The notes under the pieces are model-generated. The model saw only the letters and a list, made by a program, of their open reading frames with translations. It ran no database searches and was not told where the DNA came from. From an uncultured Lachnospiraceae bacterium (GTDB lineage Bacteria; Bacillota; Clostridia; Lachnospirales; Lachnospiraceae): a DNA stretch of 62,936 nt. Shown here in pieces: positions 1-9,144 of this stretch (positions are counted from its first letter, which is position 1; each line of letters begins with the position of its first letter). Position numbers and translations under genes: made by a program. The stretch spans positions 1 to 62,936 of the forward strand of contig CAJTOK010000017.1 in NCBI GenBank assembly GCA_910577825.1. The letters run 5' to 3'.

Positions 1-306
1 GATGTGGAACTGTTTTCAAAAGCGGCAAGGGGACACTGGGGAGTGGAGAACCAGCTCCACTGGCATCTGGATTTTACATTTAAGGATGATTACAATACAA
101 CAGCAGAAAAAACATGTGCTAAAAACATGCAGATGTTAAAGAAGATAGCACTGGCAATACTGCGCATTGTACAGACATTGTACAGCCAGAGCCTGAAAAG
201 GATAAGGAAAACAATAGCAAGGGACTGTGAAAAAGAACTGGAAAATATATTGTCAGCATTATCAGCAGATGCAATAAAGGCAGCATTATATAAAGCATCA
301 AACTAA
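1..306 (+). CDS. ISAs1-family transposase, C-terminal fragment
   Basis: The frame is open from the window edge and stops at 306, giving about 101 residues. The segment RGHWGVENQLHWHLDFTF followed by a charged stretch and KNMQMLKKIALAILR matches the C-terminal end of the DDE transposases of the ISAs1 family, where the conserved HWGIENxLHW motif carries the last catalytic Glu. The N-terminal part lies outside the window, so it cannot be told whether the element is intact. No terminal inverted repeat was identified between the stop and the next gene. The annotation rests on the motif alone. Confidence 0.8.
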   Translation, partial: DVELFSKAARGHWGVENQLHWHLDFTFKDDYNTTAEKTCAKNMQMLKKIALAILRIVQTLYSQSLKRIRKTIARDCEKELENILSALSADAIKAALYKASN

Positions 307-466
307 AAAAACAGGTTATAAAAAGCCTTTATTGGTAATAACTTTTTATGCGGTTATCCTGGTATAGTACATTCTGCGCTTGAAACTTGTACTAAAAAGT
401 GATAAAATCAGATTATCTGTATGGCTGTAAGTATTCCAGCGGAAAGTATTTAAGGGGGCAGTGTTT

Positions 467-781
467 GTGGACAGGATAAAAAGTGTAAAGAAAGCAGAAA
501 CAATCCAGTGCAAGGATGCTGTTGCCAAGAAAGCATTAAAGGCAGTTTTATCCAGAAGCCATAATGCGTCTTATAGAAAGATTGATGTCCATAGTGTAAA
601 GGATGCTGGTGTTTCAGAGGTGCATCCGGATGGCACAGTATATACGGGCAGGGGTTATAATAATGTATCTGCCAGGGAGGCAGTTGTAAATAATGTCCAT
701 ACAGATGTGCCAGGATATAAGAATGCAGATTATAGCCTGACTATAGAAGAATTATTCAGTGGTACCGGGAGGAATCTTTGA
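467..781 (+). CDS. Small hypothetical protein upstream of lytic transglycosylase
   Basis: About 104 aa, basic at the N-terminus, with no signal peptide or membrane segment, and not a family I recognise. GTG at 467 is preferred over GTG at 461 because the AAGGGGG ribosome site at 452-458 is only 2 nt from 461 but 8 nt from 467. The stop codon overlaps the ATG of the transglycosylase at 781, so the two are translationally coupled and probably act together. The C-terminal part (YSLTIEELFSG) is acidic and may be a short interaction segment, which is a guess. Expression as a real gene is supported by the coupling and the RBS. Confidence 0.6.
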   Translation: MDRIKSVKKAETIQCKDAVAKKALKAVLSRSHNASYRKIDVHSVKDAGVSEVHPDGTVYTGRGYNNVSAREAVVNNVHTDVPGYKNADYSLTIEELFSGTGRNL

Positions 782-1521
782 TGATAGATACAGAGCCGTA
801 CTTTAATGCCATGAACAGCCTTAAGGTCTTAAAGCCTGTTAAGACATATCCGGCAAACAGCGGAAGGAAAACAAGCATTACCGGGTTTGATGAAATGTTA
901 AACAGGGTTTCTGGCAGGGAGGAAAATAAAAAGGCAGAAAAGCAGGATAAAACTGATACAGAAAGCACAGAGACAAATACTGGCTATAAAGACCCTGTTA
1001 CAGGCAGGGCAGTACAGTATGTTGATGTGGCAGATGATAATGGGAATAGTAATGAAAATAATGACAGGAAGGTTAAAGAAACTTCATCACCAGGTAAACA
1101 GGCAGTTCCTGCATCTTCTATGAAGAAGACAAAGTATAATGAATATTTTAAGGCAGCTGCTAAGAAGTATAATGTATCAGAAAGCCTTCTGAAAGCAATA
1201 GCAAAGGCAGAATCTGATTTTAACCCGGACTGTGTGTCAAGTGCAGGGGCAATGGGCATTATGCAGCTTATGCCAGAAACAGCAAAGGGGCTTGGGGTTG
1301 ACGACCCATATGACCCGGAGCAGAATATAATGGGAGGTGCAAAGTGCATTTCACTTAAATTAAAAGAGTTTAAAGGTGATGTAAAGCTTGCACTTGCTGC
1401 ATATAATGCGGGCAGCGGTGCTGTAAGGCGCAATGGCGGTGTGCCTTCATATTGTAATACATATGTAAACAGGGTGCTTAGTTATAAAGAAGCGTTTGAA
1501 ACTGCGGATGCAGTAGGATAA
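781..1521 (+). CDS. SLT-domain lytic transglycosylase without signal peptide
   Basis: A 246-aa protein. Residues 1-115 are a charged linker. Residues about 118-240 are an SLT (goose-lysozyme-like) domain with AESDFNP (putative catalytic Glu144), AMGIMQLMPETAKGLG and ALAAYNAGSGAV, all signature blocks of lytic transglycosylases that cleave peptidoglycan with 1,6-anhydro product formation. ATG at 781 is chosen because GGGAGG at 768-773 sits 7 nt upstream. There is no Sec signal or transmembrane helix, which is unusual for a wall enzyme. Flagellar transglycosylases can leave through the flagellar export gate, and this strain has chemoreceptors, so that route is a possible inference. It overlaps the preceding small gene by 1 nt. 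Confidence 0.85.
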   Translation: MIDTEPYFNAMNSLKVLKPVKTYPANSGRKTSITGFDEMLNRVSGREENKKAEKQDKTDTESTETNTGYKDPVTGRAVQYVDVADDNGNSNENNDRKVKETSSPGKQAVPASSMKKTKYNEYFKAAAKKYNVSESLLKAIAKAESDFNPDCVSSAGAMGIMQLMPETAKGLGVDDPYDPEQNIMGGAKCISLKLKEFKGDVKLALAAYNAGSGAVRRNGGVPSYCNTYVNRVLSYKEAFETADAVG

Positions 1522-1536
1522 ATATGGAGAATGATT

Positions 1537-2394
1537 GTGGATACTTTAAACCAGCAGGCAGATATAAATGATAAAGTTGAGAAGAGCATAAGGAAAAAGT
1601 TCCATAAGGCACTGTTTAGCAGGTTTGCAAAGGCAATTAATGAATACAGGCTTCTTGAAGAAGGTGACAGGGTAGCAGTATGTATATCAGGCGGCAAGGA
1701 TTCAATGCTTATGGCAAAGCTTTTCCAGGAACTTAAAAAGCATAATAAGTTTGATTTTGGCCTTTCGTTCCTTGTTATGGACCCAGGATATAATAAATCT
1801 AACAGGGAAGCATTAGAGAATAATGCAAAGCTTTTAAATATACCAGTTACAATTTTTGAAACACAGATATTTGATGCTGTATATGATATAGAGAAATCGC
1901 CCTGCTATCTTTGTGCCCGTATGAGAAGGGGCTATCTTTACAATAATGCCAGAAAACTGGGATGTAATAAAATTGCACTTGGCCACCATTATGATGATGT
2001 GATTGAAACGGTTCTTATGGGAATGTTATACGGGGCACAGATACAGACCATGATGCCTAAACTCCACAGTACCAATTTTGAGGGAATGGAACTTATACGG
2101 CCAATGTACCTTATAAGGGAAGAAGATATAATACATTGGAAAGATTACAATAATTTAAAATTCCTGCAATGTGCCTGCAGGTTTACAGAGAACTGTACAA
2201 CATGTACAGGAGACGGGATTGCTGAATCAAAACGTGCCGAGATAAAGGCACTTATACAAAGCCTTAAAAAGATAAATCCATATATTGAAAGCAATATATT
2301 CAGAAGTGTGGAAAATATAAACCTTGATACAGTTATTGCATATAAAGAGAAAGGCATAAGGCACAGCTTTCTTGATAATTATAACAGGAATTAA
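1537..2394 (+). CDS. ttcA: TtcA-like PP-loop tRNA thiolation enzyme
   Basis: A 285-aa PP-loop ATPase. CISGGKDSMLMAK is the pyrophosphate-binding PP-loop. CYLCARMRRG supplies a CxxC, and GHHYDDVIETVLMGMLYG is the conserved block after it. A second cysteine group, CRFTENCTTC, lies near residue 215. This pattern matches the TtcA/TtuA group, which adds sulfur to tRNA (2-thiocytidine at position 32 for TtcA) using an Fe-S cluster. The start at GTG 1537 is chosen because TGGAGA at 1525-1530 is 6 nt upstream. The ATG at 1531 would abut it. The extra second cysteine pair differs from classical TtcA, so the exact tRNA target is not certain. Confidence 0.8.
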   Translation: MDTLNQQADINDKVEKSIRKKFHKALFSRFAKAINEYRLLEEGDRVAVCISGGKDSMLMAKLFQELKKHNKFDFGLSFLVMDPGYNKSNREALENNAKLLNIPVTIFETQIFDAVYDIEKSPCYLCARMRRGYLYNNARKLGCNKIALGHHYDDVIETVLMGMLYGAQIQTMMPKLHSTNFEGMELIRPMYLIREEDIIHWKDYNNLKFLQCACRFTENCTTCTGDGIAESKRAEIKALIQSLKKINPYIESNIFRSVENINLDTVIAYKEKGIRHSFLDNYNRN

Positions 2395-2418
2395 GAGTGA
2401 AAAATAAATTTTTCACTC
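2395..2418 (+). terminator. AT-rich hairpin after the ttcA-like gene
   Basis: GAGTGAAAAA and TTTTTCACTC form a perfect 10-bp stem around TAAA, beginning directly after the stop codon. The T-run is inside the stem, so it can act as a terminator on either strand, but there is no further U-tract. Confidence 0.5.
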
Positions 2419-2438
2419 AGCAAGTCCAAACATTGCAT

Positions 2439-2469
2439 TATGCGCAAAAGGCAGCGCAGAAATGAGGTA
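2439..2469 (+). repeat. Dispersed repeat copy A (second copy at 56863)
   Basis: Twenty-one nucleotides containing TGCGCAAAAGGCAGCGCA are identical to 56863-56883, and the similarity continues into AATG(G)AGGTA. Within the repeat TGCGC and GCGCA can pair. Copy B provides the ribosome-binding site of the GH53 gene, while copy A is followed by ATG TAG and leads nowhere. Confidence 0.6.
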
Positions 2470-2497
2470 AATTATGTAGTATTTTAAATAGCATATA

Positions 2498-2531
2498 TGC
2501 ACAGGGCTGGAAGCTTCTCTGTGCATTTTTT
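2498..2531 (+). terminator. Rho-independent terminator before rsmF-like gene
   Basis: TGCACAG (2498-2504) pairs with CTGTGCA (2519-2525), followed by seven T residues. The loop itself contains the palindrome GAAGCTTC. Confidence 0.7.
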
Positions 2532-2569
2532 ATCTTACCAGGACAGGATATAGGAAAGTGTGGGGATTT

Positions 2570-4009
2570 ATGGAACTTCCAGAGGATTTTAAAAACAGGA
2601 TGAAAAGGCTTCTTGGCAGCGGGTATAATGATTTTATAGCATCATATAATGAAGAAAAGCAGCCGGGCCTGCGTATTAATACACTAAAGGCTGGCATTGA
2701 AGATGCAGGCAGGCTTCCATTTAAGCTGGAGGGAATACCGTGGGCAAGTGAAGGTTTTTATTATAATAAAGAAGAGCGGCCGGGACGCCACCCGCTGCAT
2801 GAAGCAGGGGTTTATTATATACAGGAGCCAAGTGCAATGGCTGTTACCAGCCTTCTTGCACCAGAAAAAGGGGATTTTATATGTGACCTGTGTGCAGCAC
2901 CGGGAGGCAAAAGTACACATATTGCAGGCAGGCTGGCTGGAACAGGGCTTCTGGTATGTAATGAAATATCACATCCAAGGGCTAAAATATTATCACAGAA
3001 TATAGAAAGGCTTGGCGTGTGTAATGCGGTTGTATGTAATGAAAGCCCGGACAGTATGGCAGTGCATTTCCCGGAGTTTTTTGATAAGATATTAGTAGAT
3101 GCCCCATGTTCAGGTGAAGGTATGTTCAGAAAAGATGATACAGCTGTAGAAGAATGGAGCATGGAAAATGTAAAGATGTGTGCAGCACGCCAGAAGGCCA
3201 TACTTAACTGTGCAGCAAAGATGTTAAAACCTGGCGGTGAAATCGTATATTCTACATGTACATTTGCACCTGATGAAGATGAAGATATACTTATATGGTT
3301 TTTAAGGGAACACAGCGGTTATAAGGTGCAGGACTGGAGAGATTCTGGCATGGCAGGATATATAATGGATAAAGGCTGCGGGGGCAATATCCCTGGAAGC
3401 GGCCAGGCATCTTTTGTATCAGAAAGTTATGGTGTGCTTTCTGGTGAAGAGAAAGAAGCACTGGCAGGCTCTTTAAGGTTATGGCCGCATAAAATTAAGG
3501 GTGAAGGGCATTTTGCTGTAAAATTAAGAAAAGAAGGAAACATCTGTACATGCAGCAGCACTGGCAGCATAAATAAAAAAAAGAAAAAGAAAGAGAAAGA
3601 ACCTGAGGGGTTAAAAGAACTGGCAGAGGAGATATTTATTACAGCAGATTTAGATAAATATGCCGGACGGTTTAAATTCTTTGGGGATATGCTTTACCTT
3701 ATGCCAGAAGGTATAAATAATATTAATGGCATAAAGGTTTTAAGGCCGGGGCTTCATATTGCAATATACAGAAAGGACAGGTTTTTGCCGGCACATGCAC
3801 TGGCAAAGGCATTAACTCCAGGGCTTGTACGCCAGTACCATGAATGCAGCTATCCGCAGGCATTAAAATACCTTCATGGTGAGACAATACGCTGTAATGA
3901 AGGGTTTAAAGGATGGGTGCTTATTGGATATGAAGGGTTTCCACTTGGCTGGGGAAAGGCACATGGAGGAATTGCCAAAAACCATTATCCCAAGGGGTTA
4001 AGGATATAA
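2570..4009 (+). CDS. rsmF: RsmF/NOL1-NOP2-Sun family rRNA m5C methyltransferase
   Basis: A 479-aa SAM-dependent RNA cytosine-C5 methyltransferase. Visible motifs are DLCAAPGGKSTHIAGRL (SAM binding), VDAPCSGEGMFRKD (motif IV with catalytic Cys) and YSTCTFAPDEDE (motif VI with the second Cys). The C-terminal third resembles the RsmF RNA-binding tail. The two parts are joined by a lysine run around residue 340 caused by an A-rich stretch near 3571-3597. ATG 2570 is chosen over the in-frame GTG 2558 because family members start at MELPxxF and AGGAAAG lies upstream. The likely target is 16S rRNA, but the exact cytosine cannot be read from the sequence. Confidence 0.88.
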   Translation: MELPEDFKNRMKRLLGSGYNDFIASYNEEKQPGLRINTLKAGIEDAGRLPFKLEGIPWASEGFYYNKEERPGRHPLHEAGVYYIQEPSAMAVTSLLAPEKGDFICDLCAAPGGKSTHIAGRLAGTGLLVCNEISHPRAKILSQNIERLGVCNAVVCNESPDSMAVHFPEFFDKILVDAPCSGEGMFRKDDTAVEEWSMENVKMCAARQKAILNCAAKMLKPGGEIVYSTCTFAPDEDEDILIWFLREHSGYKVQDWRDSGMAGYIMDKGCGGNIPGSGQASFVSESYGVLSGEEKEALAGSLRLWPHKIKGEGHFAVKLRKEGNICTCSSTGSINKKKKKKEKEPEGLKELAEEIFITADLDKYAGRFKFFGDMLYLMPEGINNINGIKVLRPGLHIAIYRKDRFLPAHALAKALTPGLVRQYHECSYPQALKYLHGETIRCNEGFKGWVLIGYEGFPLGWGKAHGGIAKNHYPKGLRI

Positions 4010-4055
4010 AGATAAAAGATTTTATAGTAAACAGAATGTTTTATGGAGGTGTTAT

Positions 4056-4868
4056 ATGAGGGTTGCACTTGGACAGATAGATATGGCATGGGAAGATAAA
4101 AAGGCTTCAATGGTTAAGGCAGAAAAGATGGTTAAAGAAGCGGCAGCAGCCAGGGCAGATATAATTATATTTCCAGAAATGACATTAACAGGTTTTTCTA
4201 TGGCATTAGATAAAATTGGCGAGGATGAATCTTGTCCTGGAACTGTAAAGCTGATGGGGAAACTTTCATTACAAAATAATATTGCCATAGGGTTTGGCTG
4301 GGCGGCACTGCCAGCAGGCACAAGCCAGAAAGGTACTAACAGGTTTACAATTACAGGGAGCAGCGGGCAGGTTATTGCTGAATATAAGAAAATACATCCA
4401 TTTACTTATGGCGGGGAAAGCAAAGTATATGAGGGTGGCAGTAATATTGTAACAGCACAGTTTGCAGGGCATACAATAAGCCTTTTTATATGTTATGATT
4501 TGCGTTTTCCTGAACTGTTCCAGATTGCATCAGTAAAGGCAGATGTAATGTTTGTAATTGCAGACTGGCCTTCTGTAAGGAGTGCACAATGGACAACCCT
4601 TATAAGGGCAAGGGCAATGGAAACACAGTCATATGTTGTGGGCGTAAACTGCTATGGAAGCCGTGATGGCATGGATTATACAGGGGACAGCCTGGCAGTG
4701 GATTCAATAGGTAATATAATTGGACAGATTTCAGGAAGGGAAGGCGTCCTTATATGTGATATTGACGACAGGGCATGGAGTTTAAGAAGTAAGTTTGATG
4801 TACGTAAAGACCGCAAGACAGATTTTTATGTAAAAGAGTATCTGGGTGTTGCTGGCAAGGAGAATTAA
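4056..4868 (+). CDS. Nitrilase-superfamily C-N hydrolase (omega-amidase-like)
   Basis: A 270-aa protein with the nitrilase catalytic triad blocks: Glu in FPEMTLTGF, Lys in EYKKIHPF and Cys in FICYDLRFPELF. This organisation is that of branch Nit2/omega-amidase or YafV-type enzymes, which hydrolyse small amides such as 2-oxoglutaramate or deaminated glutathione. TATGGAGGTG upstream of ATG 4056 is a good RBS. No signal peptide, so cytoplasmic. It is followed after 2 nt by the TPR/AAA-like gene, suggesting co-transcription. Substrate is not determinable from the sequence. Confidence 0.85.
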   Translation: MRVALGQIDMAWEDKKASMVKAEKMVKEAAAARADIIIFPEMTLTGFSMALDKIGEDESCPGTVKLMGKLSLQNNIAIGFGWAALPAGTSQKGTNRFTITGSSGQVIAEYKKIHPFTYGGESKVYEGGSNIVTAQFAGHTISLFICYDLRFPELFQIASVKADVMFVIADWPSVRSAQWTTLIRARAMETQSYVVGVNCYGSRDGMDYTGDSLAVDSIGNIIGQISGREGVLICDIDDRAWSLRSKFDVRKDRKTDFYVKEYLGVAGKEN

Positions 4869-4870
4869 TA

Positions 4871-7429
4871 ATGAGACAATATGAATTTGCTATAAGGATT
4901 GCACAAATCCACCATTTAGTAGAGGAGCGCAAGTTTAAGAAGGCACTGGCAGTAATAAGGACACTTGATATGAAACAGGTTAAAAGTATTAGTGACCTTA
5001 CTATTATTGCAGATGTTTTTGCCAGGACAGAACAGTTTGATTCGGCAAGGGAAGCATATCTGAAGATATACAATAAATCAAAAACCAGGCGTGTTGTGTA
5101 CAGGCTGGTTACAATTTCCATACGCACAAAAGAACTTGGTGATGCTGAAAAGTATTTCCAGGAATTTGTACAGATGCACCCAGGCGCAAGGGACGTAATT
5201 ATATTAAGGTACAGGATAGATAAGGCAGCAGGTGTGCATATTGGAAAGCTTATTGAAACGCTTGAGGAATTAAAAGAGGAAGAATATATAGAAGAATGGG
5301 CTTATGAACTTGCCAGGTTATATTATAAAGCAGGAAGGTTTGAGGAATGCCGCAGGGAATGTGAAGATATATTATTATGGTTCGGGCATGGTGAAATAGT
5401 TGAACGTGCCAAAAAACTTATAGAATATGTAGATGATAAAGAGGCGATGCCTTATCTTGATGACAGGGATTATACAATAGACAGGAATGAACCAAATCCC
5501 GATGATACAGGTTCATTGCCAGATTTACATGAATACATTTCAAACAGGCAGCAGAAAGATAACAGCAAACACAAAAAAGAAACAGAAGCAGCTGTTACAA
5601 AAGAACCTGTAAATAAACAGCCTGAAAGTAACAATGATGCCCCAAATAATAAAAATGCACAAGAACAAGATGGTTTTATAGATGATTATGAAGAAGATGA
5701 TTTTGAAATAGATGCAGGGCTTGGCAAACTTGCCCAGAAACTTACCGGGTTTTTACACCGTGGTGGTAAAAAAGACAAGAAAAAAGATATGGAAGATACA
5801 AAAGACAGTGGTACAGATAATCCTGAAGATAACTATATTGTAGAGGAAAGCAGTAATGACAAACTGGACATAAAAATCAGAATAAATAAAGATTTATATA
5901 ATAAAACCCTTGCAGAAGCAAAAAACCTGGATAAAGCAGAGGAAGAAAGTGTAAATAAAGAAGAAAAGCTGCAGGAAACCGGGGAGAAAGAGGAGAAAAC
6001 CAGTACAGTAAATAAAGAAACAGATGATACAATAAATGCAGATAATAATGAAAATATAATGGCTGCGGATGAAGAAGGGCATGCAGATGGAAAAAAAACA
6101 GAACCTGTATATTTCCCAACAGGTATGGGTACTGGGATTACACAGGACCTTTCCAGGGAGATTTCTGCCATATATGAAGCTGAACATGGAAACAAGGAAC
6201 AGCTGGATGAAAAGGCAGTTAAGGTTGTAAGTGTAAACGGCCGCAGGCCTTTAAAAAGAGATGCAACCAAGGTGATTGAGCGCATGACAAAGGCGGTAAA
6301 AAGTGATGAAAATAAAAACCTTCCATCTGCCATCACAGAAGAAAACCCTGCAGAACCAGAAGAAAAAGCTTCAGCAGAGCCAGAAAAGGAAATAGCAGTA
6401 CCAGAAGAAAAAGTACCAGAACAAGAAAAAAAAATACCAGAACCAGAAGAAAATATTTTACAGGAGAAAGAAGTTACAGAGCCGTCTGGTATTGTAAATA
6501 TCAGGACTGAAGAACTGGGGGATAGTAATATAGTAGTTAGTAAAGAAGAAATAGAGATGGCAGAACTTGAAGCTAAGAAAGCCCATGAAGAAGCACTGGT
6601 TAAGGCGGAGGAGGCACGGGCAATAGTAGAAGAGGCACGGAGGAAAGCAGAAGAAGCGGCAAGGATATTAGCTGAAATAGAGAAAAAACATGCAAATAAT
6701 CTCCATGAAGGGCAGGCATTAACCACAGATATGCCAGAGGAAGAAAAGCCGGAAGAAATAACAGAGAAGGATATCCTGGAAGAAGATATTTTGCCAGAAG
6801 AAGACCCACTGGAAGAAGACCTGCCGGAAGAAACATGGGAAGAGCCAGAAGAATGGGAACAAGGGTATAAAGAAGAGCATGCTGGAGAAGATTATATTGA
6901 AGAAAATGACGAAGAAGAATTTCCTCCAGAACCTGGACAGGAGGAAGAGGGGCTTTCAGATGATGATTTGCCGACCACCAGGGCACTCCATACTTCATTT
7001 GATGATATACTTACATTAGTAGGAGGTGAACCAGACCCTTCACATTTTGTATTTGTAGGAAATACTTTTGACCTGATTACAGGGCTGTCTAAAAGAATTG
7101 TAAAGGTTATGAAAGATACAGGTTATATGAGTATTGGGCGTATTGCAAGAATAAGTGCAAAAAACCTTAATAAAATGAACTTAGCAGAATTTAAAAACCA
7201 GCTTAAAGGCAACTGCCTGCTTATTGATGAAGCCGCCGGCCTGATGGTCCCTACTATTGCAAGCATATTTGAAATTATGGATGAATATTATGGTGATTTT
7301 GTTGTAATTCTGGCAGATAATGGGAATACGCTTGACCAGTTATTTAAATTTGCACCTGCGCTTGCAAAGAGGTTTAAGTATATTATAGATATAAGTGGTT
7401 ATACAGAAGATGATTGTAATAGCAAGTAA
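4871..7429 (+). CDS. TPR protein with acidic linker and degenerate SpoVK/CbxX-like AAA+ domain
   Basis: 852 aa in three parts. Residues 1-190 are helical repeats of TPR type. Residues about 200-710 are low-complexity Glu/Lys/Pro-rich sequence with a short coiled coil near 560-605 (repeats of AEEARxxxEEARRKAEEA type). Residues about 715-850 align by eye with the AAA+ domain of SpoVK/CbxX proteins: FVGN at strand 1, LLIDEAAGL as Walker B, DFVVILADNGNTLDQL and ALAKRFKYIIDISGYTEDD as the sensor and arginine region. The Walker A segment reads GNTFDLITGLSKR and lacks the GKT/S lysine, so ATP binding is probably lost. Unknown function, probably a scaffold. No signal peptide or membrane helix. AAGGAG precedes the ATG. 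Confidence 0.7.
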   Translation: MRQYEFAIRIAQIHHLVEERKFKKALAVIRTLDMKQVKSISDLTIIADVFARTEQFDSAREAYLKIYNKSKTRRVVYRLVTISIRTKELGDAEKYFQEFVQMHPGARDVIILRYRIDKAAGVHIGKLIETLEELKEEEYIEEWAYELARLYYKAGRFEECRRECEDILLWFGHGEIVERAKKLIEYVDDKEAMPYLDDRDYTIDRNEPNPDDTGSLPDLHEYISNRQQKDNSKHKKETEAAVTKEPVNKQPESNNDAPNNKNAQEQDGFIDDYEEDDFEIDAGLGKLAQKLTGFLHRGGKKDKKKDMEDTKDSGTDNPEDNYIVEESSNDKLDIKIRINKDLYNKTLAEAKNLDKAEEESVNKEEKLQETGEKEEKTSTVNKETDDTINADNNENIMAADEEGHADGKKTEPVYFPTGMGTGITQDLSREISAIYEAEHGNKEQLDEKAVKVVSVNGRRPLKRDATKVIERMTKAVKSDENKNLPSAITEENPAEPEEKASAEPEKEIAVPEEKVPEQEKKIPEPEENILQEKEVTEPSGIVNIRTEELGDSNIVVSKEEIEMAELEAKKAHEEALVKAEEARAIVEEARRKAEEAARILAEIEKKHANNLHEGQALTTDMPEEEKPEEITEKDILEEDILPEEDPLEEDLPEETWEEPEEWEQGYKEEHAGEDYIEENDEEEFPPEPGQEEEGLSDDDLPTTRALHTSFDDILTLVGGEPDPSHFVFVGNTFDLITGLSKRIVKVMKDTGYMSIGRIARISAKNLNKMNLAEFKNQLKGNCLLIDEAAGLMVPTIASIFEIMDEYYGDFVVILADNGNTLDQLFKFAPALAKRFKYIIDISGYTEDDCNSK

Positions 7430-7459
7430 AGTTAAATACAGAAAGGGGTTGTTAAAATA

Positions 7460-9112
7460 TTGGCTTCAGATAGCATAGTAAATGTAATAGGGCATAGAAA
7501 CCCTGATACAGATTCAGTTTGTTCTGCAATAGCGTATGCAAGGCTGAAACGTGAGGTTACTGGTAAAAGATATATAGCAAAGCGTGCAGGGCAGATTAAT
7601 TCAGAAACAGATTTTGTACTTAAACATTTCAGGGTACCAGCGCCTGATTATATGGGGGATGTAAGGACACAGGTTATTGACATTGACGTTGAAAGGGTAA
7701 AAGGTGCCGGAGGGGATATTTCCCTTAAAAAAGCATGGGAAGTTATGAAAACAGATATGATACAGACACTTCCAATAGTAGATGATTTTAAAAAACTTAT
7801 AGGGCTTATAACAATCCAGGATATAGCAAAGTCATATATGGATGTTTATGACAGCAGGATTATAGCCACTGCAAGGACGCCATACAGCAATATAATAGAA
7901 ACGCTTGAGGGTGAGATGGTCTACGGCAGTCCTGATGAAAAAATTGAGTCGGGAAAGTGCCTTATAGCTGCTGCTAATCCTGACCTTATGGAAAGTTATA
8001 TTGAACGGGGGGATATAGTAATACTGGGAAACAGGTATGAGTCCCAGCTGTGCGCAATAGAAATGGATGCGAAGTGCATAATAGTATGTGATGGTTCAAT
8101 GGTATCATATACTATAACCAAGCTTGCAGAAAATAAAGACTGTTTTATAATAAAAACACCTTATGACACATTTACTGCATCACGTTTAATTAACCAGAGC
8201 ATACCAATTAAATTCTTTATGAAAAGTGAGCATCTCATAACATTCGGGCTTGGTGAATATGTTGATGATATACGGGAGGTAATGGCAAAGAAAAGGCACA
8301 GGGATTTCCCGGTGCTGGACTGGAATGGCAATTACTTTGGCATGATATCACGCAGAAGCCTTCTTGGTGCACGCAAAAAGAAAATTATACTTGTAGACCA
8401 TAATGAGCCTTCACAGGCTGTAGACGGCATAGAAGAAGCAGAGCTTCTTGAAGTAATAGACCACCACCGCATAGGTTCAATAGAAACAATGGTGCCTGTA
8501 TTTTTCAGGAACCAGCCACTTGGCTGTACTGCAACAATAATTTACCAGATGTATAATGAAGCAGGTGTGGAAGTGCCAGAAGACATAGCAGGGCTTCTTT
8601 GTTCAGCAATCTTATCTGACACGCTTATATACCGTTCACCTACTTGTACAGAAACTGATAAAAAGGCAGCAGAAGAACTTGCAGCAATAGCAGGGATAAA
8701 TGCAGAGGAATATGCTTCAGAAATGTTTGCAGCAGGAAGCAACCTTTCTTCTAAATCACCAGAAGAAATATTCTACCAGGACTTTAAAAAGTTTGTTGTA
8801 GGAGAAACTACATTTGGCGTAGGACAGATTACATCAATGACACAGACAGAACTTGATGCCATAAAATACAAGCTGGAGCCATATATGCAGAAAGCTTTGT
8901 CAGACCATAATGTTTCAATGATTTTCTTTATGCTTACTAATATAATGCAGGCAAGCACAGAACTTTTATATGCTGGCAGCGGTGCCAGGGAGCTTGCAGA
9001 AGCATCATTCCACCAGGAGGGCACAGAAGAAAGCATAATACTTAAAAATACAGTATCACGTAAGAAACAGATTATTCCGGCAATGATGATTGAACTACAG
9101 GAAGATGTCTGA
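7460..9112 (+). CDS. ppaC: CBS/DRTGG-containing family II manganese-dependent inorganic pyrophosphatase
   Basis: A 550-aa protein. The N-terminal DHH domain begins VIGHRNPDTDSVCSAIAYA. A regulatory insert containing two CBS repeats and a DRTGG-like domain occupies roughly residues 70-305, and the catalytic domain resumes with LVDHNE and VIDHHRIGSIET. The C-terminal DHHA2 part follows. This is the nucleotide-regulated class of family II PPases that hydrolyse pyrophosphate with Mn/Co. Length fits the CBS-DRTGG-CBS subtype. The start is TTG 7460, with GAAAGGGG about 11 nt upstream. No better start is visible. Confidence 0.92.
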   Translation: MASDSIVNVIGHRNPDTDSVCSAIAYARLKREVTGKRYIAKRAGQINSETDFVLKHFRVPAPDYMGDVRTQVIDIDVERVKGAGGDISLKKAWEVMKTDMIQTLPIVDDFKKLIGLITIQDIAKSYMDVYDSRIIATARTPYSNIIETLEGEMVYGSPDEKIESGKCLIAAANPDLMESYIERGDIVILGNRYESQLCAIEMDAKCIIVCDGSMVSYTITKLAENKDCFIIKTPYDTFTASRLINQSIPIKFFMKSEHLITFGLGEYVDDIREVMAKKRHRDFPVLDWNGNYFGMISRRSLLGARKKKIILVDHNEPSQAVDGIEEAELLEVIDHHRIGSIETMVPVFFRNQPLGCTATIIYQMYNEAGVEVPEDIAGLLCSAILSDTLIYRSPTCTETDKKAAEELAAIAGINAEEYASEMFAAGSNLSSKSPEEIFYQDFKKFVVGETTFGVGQITSMTQTELDAIKYKLEPYMQKALSDHNVSMIFFMLTNIMQASTELLYAGSGARELAEASFHQEGTEESIILKNTVSRKKQIIPAMMIELQEDV

Positions 9113-9144
9113 ATATTATAAGTTATACATAATGGGAGATTAAT

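Noticed and set aside
3571..3600. Poly-lysine frameshift in the rsmF-like gene
   Set aside because: The A-rich run encodes a lysine stretch but the frame continues intact into the conserved C-terminal domain.
5833..6726. 297-codon reverse frame opposite the TPR/AAA-like gene
   Set aside because: A composition artefact (Ser/Phe-rich) of the Glu/Lys-rich forward sequence, with no RBS.
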